NCBI GenBank assembly: GCA_027294925.1 | Contig: JAPULM010000624.1 | Coordinates: 1-5,337, forward strand | Length of the DNA stretch: 5,337 bases | Direction: 5' to 3' | DNA from: a bacterium | GTDB taxonomy: Bacteria; Tectomicrobia; Entotheonellia; Entotheonellales; Entotheonellaceae | Shown: one piece after another, positions 1 through 4,800 of the stretch | How the letters are laid out: each line of letters begins with the position of its first letter | Numbering within the stretch: the stretch's first letter is position 1 | Program-made: the position numbers and the translations under genes | The notes under the pieces: model-generated | Told to the model about the DNA's origin: nothing | What the model saw: the letters and a program-made list of their open reading frames with translations, nothing else | Database searches by the model: none

Positions 1-3
1 CAT
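1..3 (-). CDS. Probable start of a minus-strand gene running off the left edge
   Basis: On the minus strand, positions 3-1 read ATG. It is preceded by a purine-rich AAGGGGGT-like ribosome binding site (about 15-8) with about five bases of spacing, which is what a real start looks like. Only the first codon is inside the window, so nothing can be said about the product. A possible extended -10 promoter lies further upstream at 157-149 on the same strand and would give a leader of about 140 nt. The alternative is a chance ATG after a purine run. Confidence 0.35.
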
Positions 4-303
4 TTTTACCCCCTTAAAGTGTTCTCTCAGGTCAAGGGCTGGAATGTTAAGAACTAGATCGGCTTTTTCACCTGATCAATCGATCCATCGCATGTAGGGT
101 TGTTACTATTGTATTATCGGCCAGAGCCGCGGCAATTCTTCATCGTTATTTATACCACACCTGGGACTAGTCGGTTGCTACCTAACCCCACAGCGCTAAG
201 GTTAAAACCCATCTGCGAAGAGAACCTGGATCGGGTCAGTGAGGTAGGCTGAATGCTTTGCCGCCCTGGTCTATTGCCACATGGTCATGCAAGATCACCT
301 GAG
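4..303. other. Gene-poor stretch between smallA and the left-edge gene
   Basis: No open frame with a credible ribosome binding site was found here. The stretch holds the possible promoter at 157-149 and the ribosome binding site for the left-edge start. It also has an 8-bp perfect palindrome GCCGCGGC near 126-133. An open minus-strand frame reaching down to 236 overlaps smallA in another frame and has no good start, so it is not called. No terminator was recognised after the smallA stop codon. Confidence 0.4.
149..157 (-). promoter_or_regulatory. Possible extended -10 promoter for the left-edge gene
   Basis: Read on the minus strand, positions 157-149 give TGGTATAAA, a TGn extension followed by a five-of-six match to TATAAT. 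No convincing -35 box lies at the usual distance, so this would depend on the extended -10. Transcription would start near 142 and run toward the gene at 3-1. This is pattern evidence only. Confidence 0.25.
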
Positions 304-564
304 TTATCTGGCGGTAAGGCCTGCTTGGGCGACTGTCCAGGTCTGTAGCACTTCTATAAACGGCAGGGAAAGGGTAAAGCCACTTCCTTGACTGCTGACC
401 TTTGGCAATGACCACCATACCATAGACAGGCCAAGTTTGGTCAAAGACATAATGGGTTTGTCATCATGGGTGGCAATTTGACAACCGTCACCAATCTGAG
501 CGGCGGCAAACCAGTCGTTAAGTTGAGCCGCCGGGGGGTCAACAAAAGTAAATAATCTAGCCAC
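304..564 (-). CDS. Small unnamed protein, 86 aa (smallA), paralogue of smallB
   Basis: The function is not recognised. The start is GTG at 564-562, chosen because a strong AAAGGGGAG site lies immediately upstream (about 577-568 on the minus strand). The product is soluble-looking, with no signal peptide or membrane segment. Visible landmarks are L15, the W18-F19 pair, A22, G25, C28-Q29, T32, an LTK at 41-43, M48-V49, W51, F69, E71, L73 and W76. Every one of these recurs with a constant offset of two residues in the small protein encoded divergently at 974-1216, and this is the main reason to believe both genes are real. The gene stands alone on its strand, about 300 bp ahead of the left-edge gene. 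A regulator, inhibitor or element-encoded accessory protein are all possible; none is shown by the sequence. Confidence 0.7.
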   Translation of the reverse strand: MARLFTFVDPPAAQLNDWFAAAQIGDGCQIATHDDKPIMSLTKLGLSMVWWSLPKVSSQGSGFTLSLPFIEVLQTWTVAQAGLTAR

Positions 565-577
565 AATCTCCCCTTTC
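565..577 (-). promoter_or_regulatory. Ribosome binding site that fixes the GTG start of smallA
   Basis: On the minus strand this reads AAAGGGGAGATT and ends directly at the GTG at 564. The purine-rich core is close to the start, about three to six bases depending on the register. No other in-frame start upstream has a comparable site. Confidence 0.6.
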
Positions 578-812
578 TAAAGGTTGGTTTTTAGGACTGT
601 ATATCGAGTATATGAACATCAGATAGGGTTACCGTCTAGTTGAGGGTCGGAAGTAGCGGGTGAGATACCTCCACCTCCCATTAAGCTACGAAAACCCCAT
701 CGGGCATTGGGGAAGAGAAACCAGTATTAGGCTAAAGCAAAAGGCATGCCAAGCTGTATACCAAGCACATCATGGTTTTAGAGAGTCAGGTGGGACGCAG
801 ATGACCAATTTC

Positions 813-832
813 ATGCGCCGGCCATGGCGCAT
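813..832. repeat. Hairpin with a 7-bp perfect stem
   Basis: ATGCGCC (813-819) and GGCGCAT (826-832) are exact inverted repeats around a six-base loop. No T-run follows on the plus strand, so it is a poor intrinsic terminator. It could be a protein-binding dyad in the smallA/smallB spacer. Confidence 0.5.
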
Positions 833-865
833 AGTAATAAATCGAAAATCTTCTCAAGTCGACAA

Positions 866-875
866 GACAATTGTC
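866..875. repeat. 10-bp perfect palindrome, possible operator
   Basis: GACAATTGTC is perfectly self-complementary and lies about 100 bp upstream of the smallB start. Palindromes of this size can be operator cores, but no matching promoter or second copy was seen. Confidence 0.3.
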
Positions 876-963
876 CGATGAGATGCGGTTTATCCACAGC
901 TGACCCTAGACCATGCAAAGATGGACCGTAGGTGACGGATATTAAACACGACTTGATAGAAGT

Positions 964-973
964 AGGAGTAGGA
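964..973 (+). promoter_or_regulatory. Ribosome binding site that places the smallB start at 974
   Basis: AGGAG at 964-968 lies five bases before ATG 974. The upstream in-frame GTG at 932 has no comparable site, and starting there would add 14 residues that have no counterpart in smallA. Confidence 0.65.
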
Positions 974-1216
974 ATGATTAAAAAACTTGTTGAATCCAGT
1001 AAAAACGATCTTATGAAATGGTTCAAAAGAGCGCGTTATGGCGAACAATGTCAAGTAGTTACTAAACAGGGTCAAATCTATTCACACTTAACCAAGGTCA
1101 GCCCTGGCATGGTTAAATGGAAAGTTTCCGGCTTCGCCTGTCGTGATAGCGACCAAAGCCATTCTATCAAGTTCTCGGAATTTCTCGAGAATTGGAGCGA
1201 CTTTGAAATGCATTAG
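974..1216 (+). CDS. Small unnamed protein, 80 aa (smallB), paralogue of smallA
   Basis: The function is not recognised. The frame is open from a GTG at 932, but the start is placed at ATG 974: an AGGAG site at 964-968 sits five bases upstream, and the resulting N-terminus matches the length of smallA. The product is basic near its N-terminus and has no signal peptide or membrane helix. Landmarks shared with smallA are L13, W16-F17, A20, G23, C26-Q27, T30, LTK 39-41, M46-V47, W49, S59, S64, F67, E69, L71 and W74. The two line up without a gap, about 20 of 62 positions identical by hand count. The coding sequence is visibly richer in A and T than the methyltransferase and amidohydrolase genes in this window, which may reflect acquisition. 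SmallC begins about 40 bp downstream in the same direction, so the two may be co-transcribed. Confidence 0.72.
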   Translation: MIKKLVESSKNDLMKWFKRARYGEQCQVVTKQGQIYSHLTKVSPGMVKWKVSGFACRDSDQSHSIKFSEFLENWSDFEMH

Positions 1217-1259
1217 CAAGGTCGCTTGTGCCATCCTGTTAGCGAGGATTGAAAAGGTT

Positions 1260-1511
1260 TTGAACAAATATACGGTTGTTTTCGAGCACCCCGACCAACG
1301 TACCCTTGAATATGTTCATATACATACCGTCAACACACACTATGTCCACTTAATGTTTTTCGGTCTATTGGCCAACGAATGGGGATATGGCTGGGATGAT
1401 CTACGATTTACCGGTGAGGCAGATTTGTCTCTCGCCAGCGGTACCATCATGATTTTAGACCAAGCCTTACCGTATGAGATCCTGCCTGGGCACCAAAAAC
1501 CTGGGGACTGA
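1260..1511 (+). CDS. Small unnamed protein, about 83 aa (smallC), non-ATG start
   Basis: The function is not recognised. The frame is open from 1143, but the first part overlaps smallB and is probably not translated. There is no ATG between the smallB stop and the protein-like region. The best start is TTG at 1260, with AAAAGG just before it and GAGG at 1244-1247; an ATT at 1248 is an alternative. Counted from TTG, the N-terminal part alternates hydrophobic and polar residues like beta strands. It is histidine-rich (H10, H20, H22, H27, H30) and is followed by an aromatic, acidic segment around N39-E40-W41 and W45-D46-D47. Composition and motif pattern look like real protein. It lies 43 bp after smallB on the same strand, so the two may form a unit. 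The weak start signal could also mean translational coupling to smallB or partial decay. Confidence 0.5.
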   Translation: MNKYTVVFEHPDQRTLEYVHIHTVNTHYVHLMFFGLLANEWGYGWDDLRFTGEADLSLASGTIMILDQALPYEILPGHQKPGD

Positions 1512-1565
1512 TTCTATAAGTTACTATCGTGCATCATCTGGCTTTAAGGATAGATTATCTTGAAC

Positions 1566-1745
1566 AATGGGCTACGCGTGTAAAAAACCCTGTTGGCAGG
1601 CTACAGCCCGAACGTTGCTTGACCTCTTCTTAGCTCATAACAATGGTCCCATGCCGCGGCTGGCCGTTATCGCCTTTTGATGCTTGAGGTCTCGGGAAAA
1701 GGTCGCTGTGAGGGCATTTTTGCGACACAGCTTTTACACCAATAG
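1566..1745 (+). pseudogene. Possible remnant of a frameshifted gene
   Basis: From ATG 1566 one frame encodes about 36 residues containing ARTLLDLFLAH and stops at TGA 1677-1679. An overlapping frame, open from just after a TAA near 1637, continues through GRYRLLMLEVSGKGRCEG to a TAG near 1743. Both pieces have protein-like composition, and a single-base change could join them. There is no good ribosome binding site and no recognised family. A transposase tail is conceivable because a transposon-end-like dyad follows, but this is a guess. Confidence 0.2.
1705..1735 (+). terminator. Weak candidate terminator hairpin
   Basis: GCTGTG (1705-1710) pairs with CACAGC (1726-1731) around a 15-base loop and is followed by TTTT. 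The stem is short and the loop large. A competing stem, GTCGC (1702-1706) with GCGAC (1722-1726), uses overlapping bases. If functional it could end transcripts from smallB and smallC. Confidence 0.25.
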
Positions 1746-1749
1746 GGGC

Positions 1750-1773
1750 TGTCAAGATGGGCCATTTCTGACA
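1750..1773. repeat. Dyad with TGTCA/TGACA arms, possible transposon end
   Basis: TGTCA (1750-1754) and TGACA (1769-1773) flank a central near-palindrome ATGGGCCAT. Ends that begin TGTCA or similar and carry internal repeats are known in several insertion sequence families, including IS21. No partner end and no intact transposase were found in the window, so a regulatory dyad is equally possible. Confidence 0.2.
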
Positions 1774-1925
1774 TAAATAGGCTACTATAGGCCTACATTT
1801 TTTCTATCCTGATCATACGTCTCCTTTATTTATAACTGTTTACAACGTTATCCCTAATGGCACGGGTTTTGCTCTCTAGTTAGGCGTGTTCCTCACTATT
1901 CCCGCTGTGGAGTTTACATAAAATT

Positions 1926-1983
1926 GAGTCGGCTGGTGGGTTCTGGGTTCCTCCTCCCCTCAGGGCCACCAGCCGACTCTTTT
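1926..1983. terminator. Strong intrinsic terminator, probably bidirectional
   Basis: GAGTCGGCTGGTGG (1926-1939) and CCACCAGCCGACTC (1966-1979) form a perfect 14-bp G+C-rich stem around a 26-base loop. On the plus strand it is followed by TTTT (1980-1983). On the minus strand it is followed by AATTTTAT. It begins about 30 bases past the stop codon of the minus-strand transporter, where that gene's terminator is expected. It could also stop plus-strand transcription coming from the small genes. Confidence 0.85.
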
Positions 1984-2010
1984 GTGCGGTGCGGTTTAGC
2001 TCATTCTTTT

Positions 2011-3477
2011 CTATGTTGAATCAGATTGGTGTCGCCCTTGTCGCTCAGGCCAGACGTAAAATGAAACAAGCACAGCTATTAACGCTAAGACGGCAGAGAC
2101 CAGGTACAAATCTTTGAATGCTAAGACAAAAGCCTGACCGTGGCCTCCTTCTTCCGAAACCGTTTGTTGCGCTATTGCTAACGTATGCATGTCGAGTCGA
2201 CTAGCGAACAAGGCGCCCATTAGCGCCACACTGGATACGGTACCCATGCTGCGTGACATGGCCAATAATGCCCCGCCTGTTCCCAAATTGTTACTAGGTA
2301 CGGCACTCATGATTAGCGTCGCGTTTGCTGCTTGAAACAAGCCCATGCCAAATCCCACTGCAGCCATCCTGAATGCCACTTCGGCGACAGTCGAGTCTTT
2401 GCCTAACAGGGTAAACCAAAACATGCTGGCGGCGATAACAATGAGGGATCCTGTGGTGAGGTAAGCTGGTGGCATGCGGTCTGCAAACCAGCCGCCAATC
2501 GGAGCTGTCACAGCCCCAAGCAGCGGCATTAGCATCAGCAGAAAGCCCAACACTTTTGCATTAACTTGCAAGGTGCCAGAGACGTAGAAAGGTAGAATGA
2601 ACCAGTTGACAAAGATGGCGAGGAACATCAGGTAGGCGGCGGCCACCACCGGTACAAGCACCCGGTGTTTGAGTAATCCCAGATCGAAAACCGGTTGCGT
2701 CACCGTCTTTTCAATCTTGACAAAAAATATGCCCGACAGCCCCGAGAGCATAAGCAGGAGGAGCACAGACGGTGTCGTCCAGCCATTACGCCCCCCTAAG
2801 GTAAGGAAAAGGATAAACGATACCAGACCGACGAACAACGTCACGCTACCCCAAACATCGTAAGACGGTGTATCACGATAAACATCTTCGCGTAGCCATT
2901 GGGTGGCCATAACAATAACTATTATTCCGAGTGGCACTCGAGCTATAAATATAGCCCGCCAGCCAAGCCCATCAACCACAGCACCGCCTGCCAAAGCGCC
3001 GGTAACCATGCCTAAGGTGGCAAAACCGGTCAGCAAGCCAAGCGCCTTGCCACGTTCCGTAGGAGAAAAAATACTTGTTACCAATGCCGGTGCGCAGACC
3101 ATAATCAAGCTATTACCCACCGCCTGAAGCACCCTCAGGGCAAACACCATGCTAAGTCGTGGCGCCATCCCAATAAGTAAAACAGCAAACGTATAAACGA
3201 CTAGGCCAATGATGTAGAAACGTTTTCGTCCGTAGACGTCAGCAGCGTTGCCAAGACTCAATTGAAGGCCAGTGCTACTGCCCACATAGAACAGAATGAT
3301 CCATTCAATGGTCTGTGCATCAGTGGCAAAACTCTTGGTGATGTCAGGCAAGGCAACATTAACCGTGATGTCCAGCGAACATAAGAACATTCCCATTGAA
3401 GCCGTAATCAAGCCAAGCCATTTATACGTGTCAGGGTGTTGGGTATTTTCACCATCTAATGTCTTGCGGATATACAT
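2011..3477 (-). CDS. MFS efflux transporter, DHA2 (14-TM) type
   Basis: An inner-membrane proton-coupled exporter of the major facilitator superfamily; substrate unknown, drug-like or metabolic compounds by family. Length 488 aa fits the 14-helix DHA2 group. The first helix ends in the LD-x-T-x-NVALP signature (35-44). Motif A is G76-x3-D80-x2-GRKR (83-86) in the loop after helix 2. Motif B has R115 and Q118 in helix 4. Helix 5 carries a motif C-like G156-x3-G160-A-x2-GG (164-165), in which the usual proline is alanine. GWR (172-174) follows. The second half contains a YDxxG element near 206-210 and the G-x-x-AD-R end of a helix at 329-334. About 14 hydrophobic segments can be counted. The start ATG 3477 has an AAGGA about ten bases upstream. 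It is a single-gene unit with its own terminator, divergent from the methyltransferase gene. Related DHA2 exporters include QacA- and EmrB-type pumps, but the specificity cannot be read here. Confidence 0.93.
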   Translation of the reverse strand: MYIRKTLDGENTQHPDTYKWLGLITASMGMFLCSLDITVNVALPDITKSFATDAQTIEWIILFYVGSSTGLQLSLGNAADVYGRKRFYIIGLVVYTFAVLLIGMAPRLSMVFALRVLQAVGNSLIMVCAPALVTSIFSPTERGKALGLLTGFATLGMVTGALAGGAVVDGLGWRAIFIARVPLGIIVIVMATQWLREDVYRDTPSYDVWGSVTLFVGLVSFILFLTLGGRNGWTTPSVLLLLMLSGLSGIFFVKIEKTVTQPVFDLGLLKHRVLVPVVAAAYLMFLAIFVNWFILPFYVSGTLQVNAKVLGFLLMLMPLLGAVTAPIGGWFADRMPPAYLTTGSLIVIAASMFWFTLLGKDSTVAEVAFRMAAVGFGMGLFQAANATLIMSAVPSNNLGTGGALLAMSRSMGTVSSVALMGALFASRLDMHTLAIAQQTVSEEGGHGQAFVLAFKDLYLVSAVLALIAVLVSFYVWPERQGRHQSDST

Positions 3478-3505
3478 ACGTCAGCATTCCTTGAGCCTCT
3501 ACATC

Positions 3506-3523
3506 GGAACCATATTTAGTTCC
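3506..3523. promoter_or_regulatory. Inverted repeat upstream of the transporter, possible operator
   Basis: GGAAC (3506-3510) and GTTCC (3519-3523) flank an eight-base A+T-rich centre, giving an 18-bp dyad about 30 bp upstream of the transporter start codon. TetR- and MarR-type repressors of efflux genes bind dyads in this position, but no regulator is encoded in the window. A TTGACC at 3534-3529 on the minus strand could be a -35, but no well-spaced -10 was found. Confidence 0.3.
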
Positions 3524-3696
3524 TGCGCGGTCAAACGCCATGCAGTGGTAACCTTTTATTCTGAACCCTTACATTTACTCAGCCCTATTAGCTTCAGTTG
3601 GTGTTGTTTTGCGATGCAGTATGGAGAATTTTAGACCGTAAGGCAAGCTGAGCTAAACAGGTTGCTCACAACCCAACATGGGTGAGAAAGCAGAAG

Positions 3697-3725
3697 CTGA
3701 CAGCATGATGCATTTGTGCTATACG
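3697..3725 (+). promoter_or_regulatory. Sigma-70/sigma-A type promoter for the methyltransferase
   Basis: A -35 CTGACA (3697-3702, five of six matches to TTGACA) is followed after exactly 17 bases by TATACG (3720-3725). A TGn extension precedes the -10 box (TGC at 3717-3719). Transcription would start near 3732 and give a leader of roughly 107 nt before the ATG at 3839. No attenuator or riboswitch fold was recognised in the leader. Confidence 0.5.
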
Positions 3726-3838
3726 ACTATTAGCATCGGTCAATTGGCTGCCGGGCAAACAAAGCCGATTAAACAAATTATCGCAGTGGTGAGCATCCGT
3801 ACTGCGAGCATCAAAAGCAACTGATTGGAGGCATTGGT

Positions 3839-4669
3839 ATGACTGGACAAGATGATCAAGCGGCTCAAATTAATTCAACGCTCGAACTCATGAATCGCTT
3901 TCAGGAACCCGAAGTTCGCCCTTTGCTTAGCCAACTCTCTTTGCCGCTCGGATCACGAGGGATAGATGTCGGATGCGGCGTAGGTCTCTATGTCTTGTGG
4001 CTGGCGGATGTCATTGGACCTGAGGGTCGTGTATTGGCCATTGATCCATCAGCCGAGCGCATTGCCGAGGCGGAACAGCGGATCAAAACGGCCCCGCATG
4101 CGGACCGCATCATCCTGCGTCAGGCAGACGGCACGGCAATTGATGAACCTGATGACAGTGTCGACTGGGTATGGTGCTCTGATGTGCTACATCATATTGA
4201 TGAAGCGGGGATGGCCCTGCAGGAATTTGCCCGCGTTGTGCGCCCGGGCGGAAGCATTTTTATCAAAGAATCGCAGGTGTTAGGTGCCCTTTTGCTGCCC
4301 GGACATCTCGATCTAGAGCGTCAACTGCAACGCGCCGATGTTGAGTTTCAAAAACAGCAGGCCGGTGAACGCTCATTCCAAGAACGGCGTCAGCGCACCT
4401 ACGAAACCATGCTGGAAGCGGGACTACGCGAGGTCAGTGTCCGCACGATGGTTGTGCAGCACCAAGCACCGTTGCATAACATGGTCCGACAATACCTGCA
4501 AAAAGCTATTTTTGACCGCACCTGGGGGCCTCGTCTGCGCCCCTGGCTCGATGATCAGGATTGGGAACGCCGTTCGGCGCTTTGTGAGGCAGATTCGCCT
4601 CTGTCAATTTTGGCCCGGGCGGATTATTATTGCATCTATCCATTCACTCTCTTTGCGGCTCGCGTGTAA
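3839..4669 (+). CDS. Class I SAM-dependent methyltransferase (UbiE/Methyltransf_11-like)
   Basis: A soluble 276-aa enzyme expected to transfer a methyl group from S-adenosylmethionine; the acceptor cannot be told from sequence. The Rossmann fold is clear. Motif I is D43-VGCG-x-G49. The acidic residue closing strand 2 is D69, in the run VLAIDPS. The adenine-contacting region has Q95-A-D97-G. Strand 4 is the segment from D109 to H119, including S114-D115 and LHH. The RPGG turn at 135-138 follows. Residues from about 150 onward form a charged, largely helical C-terminal part that probably shapes the substrate pocket. The ATG start has GGAGG (3827-3831) seven bases upstream. The gene is divergent from the exporter, and an amidohydrolase gene follows 131 bp downstream on the same strand. 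Similar enzymes act on quinones, small metabolites and natural products; calling it UbiE itself would be unjustified. Confidence 0.9.
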   Translation: MTGQDDQAAQINSTLELMNRFQEPEVRPLLSQLSLPLGSRGIDVGCGVGLYVLWLADVIGPEGRVLAIDPSAERIAEAEQRIKTAPHADRIILRQADGTAIDEPDDSVDWVWCSDVLHHIDEAGMALQEFARVVRPGGSIFIKESQVLGALLLPGHLDLERQLQRADVEFQKQQAGERSFQERRQRTYETMLEAGLREVSVRTMVVQHQAPLHNMVRQYLQKAIFDRTWGPRLRPWLDDQDWERRSALCEADSPLSILARADYYCIYPFTLFAARV

Positions 4670-4732
4670 CAGAAGTCCTCATAGCTCGCATGGCGTTTTT
4701 ATCATATCTACCTACGATAGCTAAAAATCCTA

Positions 4733-4762
4733 TAGACTGAGGAAACAAAATACGCTAATAAT
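4733..4762 (+). promoter_or_regulatory. Possible weak promoter for the amidohydrolase
   Basis: TAGACT (4733-4738) and AATAAT (4757-4762, five of six matches to TATAAT) are separated by 18 bases. They lie in the 131-bp gap after the methyltransferase, about 40 bp before the amidohydrolase start. No strong terminator was seen in the gap, so read-through from the methyltransferase is also possible. Confidence 0.3.
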
Positions 4763-4800
4763 GCCTATCCGTCATCACAATCACGTAACGGAGGTGCGTC

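Larger units (their letters stand above)
578..963. other. Divergent intergenic spacer between smallA and smallB
   Basis: About 390 bp lie between the two divergent paralogues. A plus-strand frame from GTG 660 to 881 is open, but it lacks a convincing ribosome binding site and resembles no known protein, so it is not called. The spacer contains a 7-bp-stem hairpin (813-832), a 10-bp perfect palindrome (866-875) and one exact DnaA-box-like nonamer (890-898). On the minus strand a TATACT near 615-610 could be a -10 for smallA, but no -35 box is evident. No clear promoter was found for smallB. Confidence 0.45.
1512..1925. other. Gene-poor stretch with possible mobile-element remnants
   Basis: No intact gene is visible. 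Two short open stretches in different plus-strand frames, 1566-1676 and about 1640-1745, both read as plausible protein and may be pieces of one frameshifted gene; no family is recognised. They are followed by a hairpin (1705-1731), a dyad with TGTCA and TGACA arms (1750-1773) and a weak hairpin with a T-run (1778-1803). The stretch from 1804 to 1925 shows nothing notable. Confidence 0.4.
3478..3838. other. Divergent intergenic region, transporter / methyltransferase
   Basis: This 361-bp spacer separates two divergent genes. It holds the transporter ribosome binding site (AAGGA on the minus strand at 3492-3488), an inverted repeat near the transporter start, a small hairpin GGTTG/CAACC (3660-3673), and a promoter and ribosome binding site for the methyltransferase. 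No regulator gene lies in it. A 48-codon open frame at 3678-3824 is discussed among the rejected items. Confidence 0.6.

Noticed and set aside
236..418. A 60-codon minus-strand frame overlapping smallA
   Set aside because: It overlaps smallA in another frame and has no credible start signal; smallA is supported by a ribosome binding site and a paralogue.
660..881. A 73-codon plus-strand open frame from GTG 660
   Set aside because: There is no convincing ribosome binding site, no recognised similarity, and a hairpin lies within it. It is more likely a chance frame in the intergenic spacer.
890..898. Exact DnaA-box-like nonamer as evidence for a replication origin
   Set aside because: It is a single copy without further boxes, iterons, an A+T-rich unwinding region or a replication gene, so an origin is not supported.
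811..1075. Minus-strand open frames opposite the start of smallB
   Set aside because: They lie antisense to smallB and have no binding sites. SmallB is supported by its paralogue and ribosome binding site.
1778..1803. TAGGC/GCCTA hairpin followed by a six-T run as a terminator
   Set aside because: The stem has only five pairs with an eight-base loop, and two bases separate it from the T-run. It is too weak to call alone.
3678..3824. A 48-codon plus-strand open frame ending just before the methyltransferase ribosome binding site, a possible leader peptide
   Set aside because: Its ATG has no ribosome binding site, and the likely promoter (3697-3725) lies inside it, so the main transcript would not carry its start. 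An internal ATG pair at 3705-3710 also lacks a binding site.
3990..4724. Alternative plus-strand frames inside and past the methyltransferase
   Set aside because: They are arginine- and cysteine-rich shadow frames of a gene with unmistakable methyltransferase motifs.
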